A stretch of 33,726 nucleotides of DNA from Vicinamibacterales bacterium (GCA_937766455.1 CALLXD010000073.1:1-33726), one strand, 5' to 3'. Positions 7,081-17,378 are shown, numbered from the stretch's first letter. A program made the numbers and translations. The notes: generated from the letters alone by a model not told the origin.

Positions 7081-9369
7081 ATGACCTGGAAACACGCACT
7101 GGGCGAGCGCGTGCCCGATGATCTGGGACGCGAGATCGATACCTACGAGAACCAGATGGCCCTGAAGCGACAGGGCAAACTCGACGACAAAGTGTTCGCC
7201 GAAACGCGCTTGCGGCGCGGGGCGTATGGTCAGCGGTATGACAACGGTCAGCGGAACGACGGCACAGGCGTCAAGCCGCTCCCCTTCCCGTCCGACGGCC
7301 GGACCAAAGGCCCCGACACGGTCTGGGACGCTCCCGGGATGCATCGGATCAAGATTCCGTTCGGCGGACTCACCACGGCTCAGATGGACACCCTGGCCGA
7401 ACTCGCTGAAGAGTACAGCGACGGCGTCGTCCACATTACGACCCGTCAGGACGTGCAACTCCATTACGTGCACATCGACGACACGCCAGACCTGATGCGA
7501 CGCCTCGCGGCCGTCGGGATCACGACGCGCGAGGCCTGCGGCAACACCGTGCGCAACGTGACCGCGTGCCCCATCGCTGGTGTCTGCCGGGATGAGACGT
7601 TTGACGTCACGCCCTACGCCCAGGCGTCGGCGCGATTCCTCCTCGGCCACCCGGACGCACAGGACTTCGGTCGCAAGTTCAAGGTCGCGTTTTCCGGGTG
7701 CAAGCAGCACGCGTGCGGACTGGTCAACATGCATGACTTCGGCGCGATCGGCGTGACCAGGGAAGCCGACGGCGCCACGCAACGCGGCTTCGAGGTATAT
7801 GTCGGCGGCGGACTTGGCGCGGTCCCGCACGAAGCCAAGCTGTTCGAGCCGTTCATGGCGGAGGACGAGATCCTGCCGACCCTGCAGGCGATGTCCCGGG
7901 TGTTCGCGCGACTGGGCGAGAAGAAAAATCGCGCCAGAGCCCGTATCAAGTTCTTGGTCGCCCAACTTGGCATCGATGAATTTCGGCGCCTGGTGCGGGA
8001 GGAACGCACCCGTCTCCCGCGAGACGACCGCTGGACCGACTATCTCGACGACCTCCCAGCGTACGGCGAAACGCCGCTGAAGACAGGGGAGCCGCTGGGA
8101 GATGTGACGGGCTCGGGCGCGTTCCAGGCCTGGTCTCGGACAAATGTCTACCACCAGCGACAACCCGGCTACGTCGTGGCCACCGTCAGCCTCCCACTGG
8201 GCGACCTGAGCAGCGACCAACTGCGACGGTTGGCCACTGTGGCTCGGCGCTTTGTCGGGGACACCGTCCGAGCGACGGTGGAGCAGAACATCGTGCTTCG
8301 CTGGGTCCGTGAGTCTGATTTGCCCGCGCTGCACCGCGAGCTCGACGCGATCGGCCTCGCGCGACCAGGCGCCGAGTCCATTGCGGACATCACGTCGTGC
8401 CCCGGCACCGACACCTGCAAGCTCGGGATCGCGTCGTCACGTGGGCTCGCCGCCGAGCTCGAGCGGCGTCTCGCTGGACAAATTGAGACGATGGACGAGT
8501 CGGTCCGCAGCCTCCGCATCAAGGTCAGCGGTTGCTTCAACTCCTGTGGACAGCACCACATCAGCGACCTGGGATTCTACGGAGTCAGCCGTCATGTCGG
8601 TGGGCACGTTGTCCCCCATTTCCAAGTCGTGCTGGGGGGGAAATGGGTGGAGAACGGCGGCGCCTATGGGCTTGCAGTCGGGGCGGTCCCATCCAAGAAC
8701 ATCCCTGAGGTGGTCCAACGCATCACCGATCGCTATGTGGAAGAACGCAACGACGCGGAGAGCTTCTACGCCTTCACCACACGGGTCGGGAAGCGGGCAC
8801 TGAGAGCCATGTTCGAGGACCTGATGTCGGTGCCGGCGCACGACGTCGACGCCGACTACTATCGGGACTGGGGCGATCCGCGGGAGTTCGGCATCGGCGA
8901 CATGGGCATCGGCGAGTGCGCTGGTGAAGTCGTGTCGCTCACGGAGTTTGACCTGGCCGGCGCCGAGAGCCAGATTTTCGAAGGGCAACTACAACTAGAG
9001 GCAGGGGATTTCGAGCGCGCGGACGCGCTCGCCTACGGCGCAATGCTGCAGGCAGCCAGAGGGCTGATCAAGACCGAGAATATCGATATCTCAGACGACG
9101 CCGAACAGATCGTGGCGCAGTTCCGCACGCGGTTCTTCGACACGGAACTGTTCTTCGATCGCTTCGCCGGTGGGAAGTTCGCGCAGTATCTGTTCAGGCG
9201 GCACGCGCGGCAGACCCCGGCGAGTGGCGCAGATACGGCGCGGCAGCTCATTGAAGAAGCCCAACTCTTCGTCGAGGCAACGCATGCGTGCCAGGCTCGG
9301 CTCGCGGCCCAGCCACCGGTGATACCGCCACCACCTGACGGCCCGTCGGCCGCTGGGAGCCAGTCGTGA
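7081..9369 (+). CDS. siroheme [4Fe-4S] nitrite/sulfite reductase
   Basis: This is a six-electron reductase of sulfite to sulfide or nitrite to ammonia. It has 762 aa and two tandem nitrite/sulfite reductase repeats. The second repeat has the cluster ligands CPGTDTC (C440, C446) and GCFNSC (C485, C489), the Cx5C...Cx3C motif that binds the [4Fe-4S] cluster bridged to siroheme. Unusually, the first repeat also keeps a Cys quartet: CPIAGVC (C163, C169) and CKQHAC (C207, C212; spacing x4). From about residue 615 on there is a helical C-terminal extension of about 145 residues, rich in Ala, Phe and Arg and ending in a Pro-rich tail. Position among sulfate genes argues for sulfite as substrate. The nitrogen module that follows keeps nitrite open. 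The electron donor cannot be told from the sequence. Confidence 0.92.
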   Translation: MTWKHALGERVPDDLGREIDTYENQMALKRQGKLDDKVFAETRLRRGAYGQRYDNGQRNDGTGVKPLPFPSDGRTKGPDTVWDAPGMHRIKIPFGGLTTAQMDTLAELAEEYSDGVVHITTRQDVQLHYVHIDDTPDLMRRLAAVGITTREACGNTVRNVTACPIAGVCRDETFDVTPYAQASARFLLGHPDAQDFGRKFKVAFSGCKQHACGLVNMHDFGAIGVTREADGATQRGFEVYVGGGLGAVPHEAKLFEPFMAEDEILPTLQAMSRVFARLGEKKNRARARIKFLVAQLGIDEFRRLVREERTRLPRDDRWTDYLDDLPAYGETPLKTGEPLGDVTGSGAFQAWSRTNVYHQRQPGYVVATVSLPLGDLSSDQLRRLATVARRFVGDTVRATVEQNIVLRWVRESDLPALHRELDAIGLARPGAESIADITSCPGTDTCKLGIASSRGLAAELERRLAGQIETMDESVRSLRIKVSGCFNSCGQHHISDLGFYGVSRHVGGHVVPHFQVVLGGKWVENGGAYGLAVGAVPSKNIPEVVQRITDRYVEERNDAESFYAFTTRVGKRALRAMFEDLMSVPAHDVDADYYRDWGDPREFGIGDMGIGECAGEVVSLTEFDLAGAESQIFEGQLQLEAGDFERADALAYGAMLQAARGLIKTENIDISDDAEQIVAQFRTRFFDTELFFDRFAGGKFAQYLFRRHARQTPASGADTARQLIEEAQLFVEATHACQARLAAQPPVIPPPPDGPSAAGSQS

Positions 9370-9989
9370 ACCTCGCAACGATGACACCTCCGCCAGTGGA
9401 CGACCTGCAACGTGTGGCCCTCAAGGTCTTCCTCACGAACGACTCGGAGCTGGACCCGCGTGACGCCATCCCCGTGTTTCATCGGTGGATCCAAACCCAC
9501 GCCGTGAACGGCCTCCTGATCGACGTAGCCGACTACGCGCACCTTCCCAGTGGGCCATCAGTGCTGCTGGTCGCCCACGAGGGCCAGTACGCGCTTGACA
9601 GAACACACGGGCGACTCGGTCTCCAGTACACGCAGACGCGCCCCCTCGATGGTTCTCTCTCAGAGAGGCTTGAGGTGCTGTGGCGTACGCTTGTGTCGGC
9701 GGCACGCCTGCTGGAAACAGACCCCGCGCTGCCGGGACTGGTCCGCTTTGCCGGGAACGAGATTGACTGCATCGCCCAGGACCGACTGTGTGCCCCCAAC
9801 ACCCCCGAGACCCTTGCCACTCTGCGTCCAACCCTGGAATCGTTGCTCTCTCGGGTTTCAGCTGAAACCGATTGGTCGTTCACGCGGGACACGGAGCCGG
9901 GCGCCCCGTTCAGGGTAACGGCCAAGTCATCATCCTCAGCCTTCCTGGACACCACCGCCGCGCAGCCCGCGACGCCGAACGACGACTAG
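9366..9989 (+). CDS. conserved hypothetical protein coupled to the reductase
   Basis: This 207-aa protein is one I do not recognise. Its GTG start overlaps the reductase stop (GTGA), so it is translationally coupled; an alternative ATG lies at 9381. No signal peptide or membrane helix is evident. The N-terminal half is mixed alpha/beta, with ELDPRDAIPVFHRWIQTH and VLLVAHEGQYALDRTHGRLG. The middle is helical (LSERLEVLWRTLVSAARLLE). The last 35 residues are Ser/Thr/Ala-rich and probably disordered. It has only two Cys residues (near FAGNEIDCIAQDRLC). Tight coupling suggests an accessory role to the siroheme reductase, for example assembly or redox partner docking. That role is inferred from position only. 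Confidence 0.75.
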   Translation: MNLATMTPPPVDDLQRVALKVFLTNDSELDPRDAIPVFHRWIQTHAVNGLLIDVADYAHLPSGPSVLLVAHEGQYALDRTHGRLGLQYTQTRPLDGSLSERLEVLWRTLVSAARLLETDPALPGLVRFAGNEIDCIAQDRLCAPNTPETLATLRPTLESLLSRVSAETDWSFTRDTEPGAPFRVTAKSSSSAFLDTTAAQPATPNDD

Positions 9990-10072
9990 TCCGTACCCCC
10001 TCGACGCCACACACTGCGCGGCGAACCGCGCGTCCGCCCGTTCGAGAGCTACGAGATCGCTCCCTCTGCGAC

Positions 10073-10100
10073 CGCGGCGCTGGTTCACTCCAGCGCTGCG
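10073..10100 (+). terminator. candidate terminator hairpin of the cysH-reductase operon
   Basis: CGCGGCGCTGG (10073-10083) pairs with CCAGCGCTGCG (10090-10100), one G-U wobble, loop TTCACT. It is followed by TATTGGATTTACTT, which is only moderately T-rich. It lies 83 bp past the last gene of the operon and ahead of the lysR promoter. Confidence 0.5.
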
Positions 10101-10144
10101 TATTGGATTTACTTATACTGAGCATCGCGAGCATTAGTTTCTTG

Positions 10145-10153
10145 TGGTATACT
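10145..10153 (+). promoter_or_regulatory. extended -10 promoter of lysR-gltB
   Basis: TGG-TATACT (10145-10153) is an extended -10 element 10 bp before the lysR ATG. A second TATACT lies at 10114-10119. The surrounding 60 bp are clearly AT-rich compared with the flanks, as expected for a LysR-regulated promoter. No good -35 box is seen. If this -10 is used, the mRNA leader is only a few bases long. Confidence 0.45.
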
Positions 10154-10163
10154 CCTCAGTCCC

Positions 10164-11204
10164 ATGCACGTTGAGACGCTCAGTATTTTCTGTGACGTGG
10201 TCCGCCACGGAAGCTTTTCGCGAGGCGCACTGGCCAGTTCTGTCAGCCAATCGGCGGCCAGCCAAGCCGTCCGTCACCTCGAGAAGCAACTGGGGGCAGA
10301 ACTGATCGATCGGTCCAAACGACCGTGGGAGCTGACGGCAGAGGGCGCAATCTTCTTCAAGGGCTGCCAAGAAATCGTGGAGCGATATCACGAACTCGAA
10401 GACGCGGTGCGCCACCATCAAAACCCGGCTGGGCACCGGGTCCGGTTGGCGTCCATTTATTCGGTGGGTTTGCAGCACCTAAGCCAATATGTCGATCAGT
10501 TCCGAGCCCGGGTACCCGGGGCCGCAGTCGACCTCGACTATATGCATCCGAACCAGGTGCGGGCACGGGTGCTCAGTGATCAGTCTGACCTGGGACTGCT
10601 CTCGTTCGCGACCTCGGGACGGGAATTGACCGCGATTCCCTGGAAGAACCAGATCATGGTCGTAGCGTGCACGCCCAACCACCGGTTCGGTCCGCTAGCC
10701 GCGGCCGATGGCGGGATCCGGCCGAGCGATTTAGCCGGAGAGCGCTTCGTAGCACTTGACCGCGTGCTCCCGGCCCGTCGCGAAATCGACAAGTTCTTAC
10801 GACGCCACGAGGTCGAGGTGGAGATCACCGCCGAGTTCGACAACATCGAGACCGTGAAGCAGGCGGTCGACGAGGGCGCCGGCATCGCGATCCTGCCGGA
10901 ACCCACCCTACGCCGAGAGGCGAAGCGCGGCACGTTGGTGCAGGCGCGGTTACTGCTGCCGCCTGGAGAACCACCGTTGGTCCGGCCACTCAGCATCGTG
11001 CATCGCCGGAAGCGCCGGCTCAATCCGGCCGTGACCGAATTCATACGACTCCTCCGGGACGACGTGAGTGCCCCCCCCGACCCGGACTCGGCACCGGACA
11101 CGACACTGGTCGCGAGAAGCGCCGTATCGGCAGAGACGCCCGCGCCACCGGCCAGCGCGCCTCCCACTGCCGCCGTCGTCGCGGCTCGAGGAACACACCC
11201 ATGA
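10164..11204 (+). CDS. LysR-family transcriptional regulator
   Basis: This 346-aa DNA-binding regulator has a typical LysR winged helix-turn-helix at residues 1-60 (FSRGALASSVSQSAASQAVRHLEKQLG) and a periplasmic-binding-like effector domain at about 90-300. The C-terminal 40 residues are an unusual Pro/Ala/Ser-rich tail not typical of the family. The stop overlaps the gltB start by four bases (ATGA). The gene sits between the sulfite/nitrite reductase operon and gltBD, so it could act like CysB/CysL on the sulfur genes, like GltC on glutamate synthase, or on both. LysR proteins usually autoregulate, which would here also regulate gltB. The family is certain; the effector is unknown. Confidence 0.9.
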   Translation: MHVETLSIFCDVVRHGSFSRGALASSVSQSAASQAVRHLEKQLGAELIDRSKRPWELTAEGAIFFKGCQEIVERYHELEDAVRHHQNPAGHRVRLASIYSVGLQHLSQYVDQFRARVPGAAVDLDYMHPNQVRARVLSDQSDLGLLSFATSGRELTAIPWKNQIMVVACTPNHRFGPLAAADGGIRPSDLAGERFVALDRVLPARREIDKFLRRHEVEVEITAEFDNIETVKQAVDEGAGIAILPEPTLRREAKRGTLVQARLLLPPGEPPLVRPLSIVHRRKRRLNPAVTEFIRLLRDDVSAPPDPDSAPDTTLVARSAVSAETPAPPASAPPTAAVVAARGTHP

Positions 11205-14200
11205 CGACCAACGGAGCGAACGGTGCGCGGCCGATGGGGCCGCCAGAGGCGACCGGACTCTATGACCCACAGCACGAGCACGACGCCTGCGGCGTCGGAT
11301 TCGTCGTGAATGTCAAGGGCGTCCGCACCCACAAGCTGGTGCAGCAGGCGTTCGAGGTGGCACTCAACTTGCGACATCGAGGCGCCTGCGGCTGCGAAGT
11401 CAACACGGGCGACGGCGCCGGTCTGTTGATACAGGTACCCGACAAATTCTTCCGCCGGAAAACGGCGGCGCTCGGATTCGCGCTGCCGGCGGCTGGCACC
11501 TACGGGGTCGGCATGCTGTTCCTGCCCCGCCGCCTCGATGAGCGGCGACTGATCGAGGAGCTCATCACCCGTACCGTTCACGAGGAGGGGCAGGTCCTGC
11601 TCGGCTGGCGACCCGTGCCTACGGATTCCAGTGGCCTCGGCGACACCGCGCGACGGGGCGAACCTGAAATAAAGCAGGTGTTCATCGGCCGTGGCGCGCG
11701 GCTCCACGACCAGCCAGACGCGGCATCACGGTTCGAGCGCAAGCTCTATGTAATTCAGAAGCGGCTTGCGCGAGCCGTCTTCGAGCTGCAGCTCGAAGAA
11801 GCCGCTCTCTTCTACATCGCAAGCCTGTCGTCCCAGACCATCGTCTACAAGGGCATGCTCATCGCCGATCAGGTCGGCGATATGTTCCCTGACCTGGTAG
11901 ACCCGGACGTCGAATCGGCGCTTGCGCTCGTACATTCGCGTTTCAGCACGAACACCTTTCCGTCGTGGCCGCTCGCGCACCCGTACCGGTACTGCGCGCA
12001 CAACGGTGAAATCAACACCTTGCGCGGCAACCTCAATTGGATGCGGGCGCGAGAAGCCTTGTGCGAGTCCGATCTGTTTGGCGACGACCTGCCGAAGCTG
12101 TTTCCGGTGGCCAGGGAAGGCCAGAGCGACACCGCCACGTTTGACAACGTGCTGCAGTTTCTCGTCATGACCGGTCGGTCCCTGCCGCACGCAATTTTGA
12201 TGATGATCCCGGAGCCCTGGGCCAAGCACGAATCGATGGCTCCAGACCAGCGGGCTTTCTACGAGTACCACGCGTCACTGATGGAAGCGTGGGACGGTCC
12301 CGCCTCGATCGCATTTACTGACGGGACCGTCGTGGGCGCGGTGCTTGACCGCAATGGACTACGACCTTCGCGGTACTACGTGACGAAAGACGACCTGGTC
12401 GTCATGGCCTCGGAGGTTGGGGTGCTGGACATCCCGCCGGAAGATATCGTGACGAAGGGGCGATTGCAGCCGGGGCGGATCTTCCTGGTGGACACGGCAC
12501 AAGGCCGCATCATCGACGACGAGGAGATCAAGACCGAACTGGCCGCCGAGCACCCATATCAAGAGTGGCTGGACGCACAGTTGGTCGAATTGGGGGATCT
12601 GCCTGACGCCGGCCCCACGCCACGCATGGACCGTGACACCGTGCGGCGTTGCCAGCAGGCGTTCGGCTACACCGAAGAGGACCTTCGCATCCTTATTGGT
12701 CCGATGGCCGAGAAAGGAGTCGAGCCGATTGGGTCAATGGGCACTGACACCGCCGCTCGCGGTGCTCTCCGACCGGCCACGGCTGCTGTACGACTACTTC
12801 AAACAGCTGTTCGCGCAGGTCACGAACCCGCCGCTCGACTCGATTCGGGAGGAGCTTGTCACCGACATGCGGTCGAGGCTAGGCCCTGAGCGCAACCTGC
12901 TACTGGCCGAGCCGGAGTCCTGTCACCAGATCCGGGCCACGTACCCGATTCTCGACAACGACGAGCTCGCCAAGTTGCAGCACAACCCCGATCCGGCGCT
13001 GCGCACCGTGACCCTGCCGATGCTGTTCGACCCGCGCGAGGGAGCCGCCGGCCTCGAACGAGCGCTGGACGAACTGTGTCGCCGGGCGACTGCCGAGGTC
13101 GCCGACGGCACGGCAATCCTGGTGCTCTCCGATCGCGGGGTTGACGCGCAGCACGCACCTGTTCCGAGCCTGCTCGCTACCGCGGGTGTGCACCATCACC
13201 TCGTGCGTGAAGGCACCCGGACGCAATGCGGGTTGGTCGTTGAAACCGGGGAGGCGCGGGAGGCACACCACATGGCGCTCTTGCTCGGATATGGCGCCGG
13301 CGCCGTGAACCCGTATCTCGCGTTCGAGACGATCGCGGAGTTGATCCGAGAGGGTGAGATCACCGACATCGACCCACCGCAGGGGATTCGTCATCAGATT
13401 CTGGCCTTGACGAAAGGCGTGCTGAAGGTGATGTCCAAGATGGGGATCTCCACGCTGCAAAGCTACCGCGGCGCGCAAATCTTCGAAGCGGTGGGGCTGA
13501 ACAAGGCCTTCATCAAGCGGTATTTCACGTGGACCGCGTCGCGAATCGGCGGAATCGGTCTCGATACCGTATCCGCGGAAGTGCAGCGACGTCATGAGCG
13601 CGCTTTTCCCACCCGCGGGAGAGAGGATGGCGAACTCGATACTGGCGGCGAGTATCAGTGGCGCCGAGACGGCGAGTATCACCTGTTCAATCCCGAAACG
13701 GTGTTCAAGCTCCAGCACGCGACCCGGAGCGGACGCTATGACGTGTATCGGGAGTACGCGAACCTGGTCAACGACCAGAGCCGTCAGCATGCGACGCTGC
13801 GCGGCCTGTTCGAGTTCACGCCCGACCAAGCGGCCCCACCGATTCCTCTCGACGAAGTGGAATCGATCGAGTCAATTCTGGCCAGATTTTCGACCGGCGC
13901 CATGTCGTATGGCTCGATCAGCGCGGAGGCTCACGAAACGCTGGCTATCGCGATGAACCGGCTCGGTGGGAAGTCCAACACCGGTGAAGGTGGTGAAGCC
14001 CCCGCACGCTTCACGCCGGACGCCAATGGCGACCTCCGCCGCAGTGCGATCAAACAGGTGGCCTCCGGACGATTCGGCGTGACGAGCGAATACCTGGTCA
14101 ACGCGGATGACCTGCAGATCAAGATGGCGCAGGGAGCAAAGCCTGGAGAGGGCGGCCAACTCCCGGGGTTCAAGGTCTACCCGTGGATTGCGAAGGTGCG

Positions 14201-15806
14201 CTACTCCACACCTGGCGTGCAGCTGATTTCTCCACCTCCACACCACGACATCTATTCGATCGAGGATCTCGCTCAGCTCATCCATGACCTGAAGAACGCG
14301 AATCCCCAGGCGCGGGTACACGTCAAGCTGGTGGCCGAGGTCGGGGTCGGCACGGTAGCCGCGGGGGTGGCGAAGGCCCACTCCGACGTCGTACTCATTT
14401 CAGGTCACGACGGCGGCACCGGCGCGTCGCCGTTGACGAGTCTCAAACATGCCGGGGTGCCATGGGAGCTCGGCTTGGCCGAGACCCAGCAGGTCCTCGT
14501 GATGAATCGGCTGCGGGACCGAATCGTCGTACAGGCGGACGGCCAGATGAAGACGGGCCGCGACGTGGTCATCGCCGCCCTCTTGGGGGCGGAAGAGTTT
14601 GGGTTCGCGACAGCCCCGCTCGTCGTCTCCGGTTGCATCATGATGCGCGTCTGTCACCTGGACACCTGCCCTGTCGGCGTGGCCACCCAGAATCCTGAGT
14701 TGCGCAAGCACTTCACCGGTCGTCCGGAGTTTGTCGAGCACTTCTTCCGGTTTGTTGCCGAAGAGGTGCGAGAACTGATGGCAAGCCTTGGTTTCCGCAC
14801 CATGGACGAGATGGTGGGTCGGGTCGACCGACTGAACACGGCCAAAGCGGTCGACCACTGGAAGGCCAATGGTCTCGACCTGTCACAGATCCTCGCCAAC
14901 CCGGATGTCCCCGACACCGTCAGCCGACGCGCGACCATCGCGCAGGACCACGGGCTAGAACAGGCACTGGACACCACACTCATCGAGCGGTGCGCGTCCG
15001 CCATCGAGGACCGCAGTCCTGTCTCGTTCAGTCTGCCGATCCGGAACGTGAACCGAACCGTCGGCACGATGCTTGGCTCAGCCGTCACCCGCCGGTGGGG
15101 TGGAGAGGGCCTGCCAGACGGTGCCATCCAGATTCGATTCTCGGGCTCCGCTGGCCAGAGCTTCGGGGCGTTCGTCCCACAGGGGATGACGCTGACAATC
15201 GAGGGCGACGCCAACGACTACTTCGGCAAGGGACTGTCTGGCGGACGGCTGGCTGTGTTTCCACCGCGCGCCTCCACGTTTGTCGCCAACGAGAACATCA
15301 TCATCGGCAATGTCGCGCTGTATGGCGGGACCGCGGGCGAAGCATTCGTGTGCGGGCTGGCCGGCGAGCGGTTTGCCGTGCGTAACAGTGGCGTCGCCGC
15401 CGTCGTTGAAGGAGTCGGCGACCACGGGTGCGAGTACATGACGGGTGGCCGGGTCGTCGTGCTGGGCCCTACGGGCCGCAATTTCGCGGCGGGCATGAGC
15501 GGCGGTATCGCCTACGTTCTCGATGAGCCGCAGCAGTTCGCAGGACGCTGTAACCACGAACTGGTCGATTTGGAGCCGCTCGATGACGACGACGACGCGC
15601 TCGTGCGCCGGTTGGTGGCCCGCCACATCGAATACACGCGAAGCACGAGCGGTCAGCGGGTCCTGGACCAGTGGGACACCATCCGTTCGATGTTCGTCAA
15701 GGTGATGCCGCGCGACTACAAACGGGTGCTCATGGCTGAGGCCAGAGCTCGAGCCGAGTCTCGGGAACCGGATTTCGCCGAGTTGGTGGGAACCGCCACA
15801 CGGTAG
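11201..15806 (+). CDS. gltB: glutamate synthase large subunit, interrupted by one frameshift near 12750
   Basis: The NADPH-dependent glutamate synthase alpha subunit makes two glutamates from glutamine and 2-oxoglutarate. The sequence encodes about 1534 aa once one extra base is ignored. The class-II amidotransferase domain begins after a 29-residue propeptide with nucleophile Cys30 (HDACGVGF). FMN/2-oxoglutarate domain motifs are [12 protein letters not shown] and [17 protein letters not shown]. The [3Fe-4S] ligands C-x5-C-x4-C are encoded near 14634, 14652 and 14667. A C-terminal GxGxG beta-helix with GLSGGR and GMSGG follows. At 12749-12753 the frame shifts: the first frame reads ...SMGTD and the second resumes with [16 protein letters not shown]. 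The likely cause is one extra C in GACACCGCC. Everything else is intact. This is either an assembly error or a very recent pseudogene. Confidence 0.9.
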
Positions 15807-15862
15807 CGGCCCTGGCCGCCCGTCGCGAGCGTTCGAAGCCAGAGGGGGCGGCGGCGGGGGTA

Positions 15863-15901
15863 CATGACGGGCGTACACGACGGGCGTACGCGACGGCGTC
15901 G
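15863..15901. repeat. three tandem 13-bp units before gltD
   Basis: The units CATGACGGGCGTA, CACGACGGGCGTA and CGCGACGGCGTCG lie head to tail in the 109-bp gltB-gltD gap, ending 14 bp before the gltD start. The first two differ at one base and the third has decayed. They may be a small protein-binding array or simply slippage. No terminator is seen in this gap. Confidence 0.6.
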
Positions 15902-15915
15902 TTGAGTAGAGAGAT

Positions 15916-17364
15916 ATGGGCAAGCTGAAGGGATTCATCGAGATCGACCGGCAGAAACCACCGTCTCGTCCTGTCGAGGAGCGACTCCAGGACTGGCAAG
16001 AGGTCTACCTGCCGTACGCAGAGCAGGATCTCCGCGCGCAGGGTGCCCGTTGCATGGACTGCGGCATTCCGTTCTGCCACGACGGGTGCCCACTCGGCAA
16101 TCTGATTCCTGACTGGAACGACCTGGTCTACCGAAACAAGTGGCACCCGGCCATTGATCGGCTCCACAAGACCAATAATTTCCCGGAATGGACCGGCCGA
16201 CTGTGCCCCGCCCCCTGTGAAGGCTCGTGTGTACTTGCGATTGACCGCGACGCAGTCGCCATTAAATCGGTCGAGCTCGGCATCGTCGAACGGGCGTTTG
16301 AGGAGGGCTGGATTCGCGCCGAACCGCCGGAGACCCGCACCGGCAAGTCGGTTGCCGTGATCGGGTCGGGCCCCGCCGGTCTGGCCGCCGCCGACCAGCT
16401 GAACCGAGCCGGCCACAACGTCACCGTGTTCGAACGGTCGGACCGGATCGGCGGCTTGCTCCGCTACGGCATTCCCGAATTCAAGATGGAGAAGCGGTTC
16501 CTGAACCGCCGTTTAGAGATTCTGGAAGCCGAGGGCATTGCCTTCCAGGTCAACGCCGACATTGGCGTGACCATCCCGGCCCACAGGGTCCGCAACGATT
16601 TCGACGCGGTGCTCCTTGCGGGCGGCGCGGGACTCCCCCGCGATCTTCCGGTACCGGGACGTGAACTCCGCGGTGTCCATTTCGCGATGGAATTGTTGGC
16701 CCAGCAGAACCGGCGATGCGAGGGTGACGCCATCGACGACGCCGACTTCATCAGCGCGGCCGGCAAGCGAGTCGTCATCATCGGCGGTGGTGACACCGGT
16801 GCCGATTGCCTGGGCACCGTGCACCGGCAGGGCGCAACGTCGGTGCATCAGTTCGAGCTGATGCCACGTCCCCCAGAACACCGTGGCGAGGCCAATCCGT
16901 GGCCCCTATGGCCCCAGATCTTCCGCGTCACGAGTGCGCACGAAGAGGGCGGGGACCGGGTCTTTTCAGTAGCGACGGAACGATTCACTGGCGACGAGTC
17001 GGGTCGCGTCACGACACTGCATGGGAACAAGGTCGAGATGACCCTGGACAGCGGGCGTCCGTCATTCGCGCCCGTGCCAGACAGCCAGTTCGCACTCGAC
17101 GTGGACTTGGTGTTCCTGGCCATGGGTTTCACCGGCCCGAAACGCGAAGGCCTGCTCGACCAACTCGGTGTCGCGCTGACCAAGCGCGGCAATGTCTCGC
17201 GGGACAAGACCTGGATGACGAGCGTCGAGGGCGTCTTCACCGCGGGTGATATGCAGCGCGGGCAATCGCTCATCGTGTGGGCCATCGCCGAAGGCCGCAG
17301 CGCCGCCGCAGGCATCGATCAGTATTTGATGGGCGAGACGCGGCTGCCCATGACGCTCCCCTAA
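15916..17364 (+). CDS. gltD: glutamate synthase small subunit (NADPH, Fe-S flavoprotein)
   Basis: This is the beta subunit of glutamate synthase. It takes electrons from NADPH via FAD and passes them through Fe-S clusters to GltB. It has 482 aa. The N-terminal Fe-S ligands are C46, C49, C54, C58 (CMDCGIPFCHDGC) and C97, C101, C105. The FAD-binding motif VIGSGPAGLAAA is at 149-160 and the NADPH-binding motif IIGGGDTGADC at 288-298. The C-terminal TAGDMQRGQSLIVWAI matches the family. It lies 109 bp after gltB and is surely co-transcribed with it. It is intact, which argues that the gltB frameshift is an error or very recent. Confidence 0.95.
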   Translation: MGKLKGFIEIDRQKPPSRPVEERLQDWQEVYLPYAEQDLRAQGARCMDCGIPFCHDGCPLGNLIPDWNDLVYRNKWHPAIDRLHKTNNFPEWTGRLCPAPCEGSCVLAIDRDAVAIKSVELGIVERAFEEGWIRAEPPETRTGKSVAVIGSGPAGLAAADQLNRAGHNVTVFERSDRIGGLLRYGIPEFKMEKRFLNRRLEILEAEGIAFQVNADIGVTIPAHRVRNDFDAVLLAGGAGLPRDLPVPGRELRGVHFAMELLAQQNRRCEGDAIDDADFISAAGKRVVIIGGGDTGADCLGTVHRQGATSVHQFELMPRPPEHRGEANPWPLWPQIFRVTSAHEEGGDRVFSVATERFTGDESGRVTTLHGNKVEMTLDSGRPSFAPVPDSQFALDVDLVFLAMGFTGPKREGLLDQLGVALTKRGNVSRDKTWMTSVEGVFTAGDMQRGQSLIVWAIAEGRSAAAGIDQYLMGETRLPMTLP

Positions 17365-17378
17365 CCGCCTGCCGGGAC

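Noticed and set aside
6763..8334. A 523-codon open frame on the minus strand across cobA and the reductase
   Set aside because: It lies antisense to two well-supported genes and reads as low-information His/Arg/Val-rich sequence with no family motif; it is a GC-driven shadow.
10580..11707. A 375-codon minus-strand frame across lysR and gltB
   Set aside because: It is antisense to strong coding sequence and rich in Ser/Arg/Ala with no recognisable domain.
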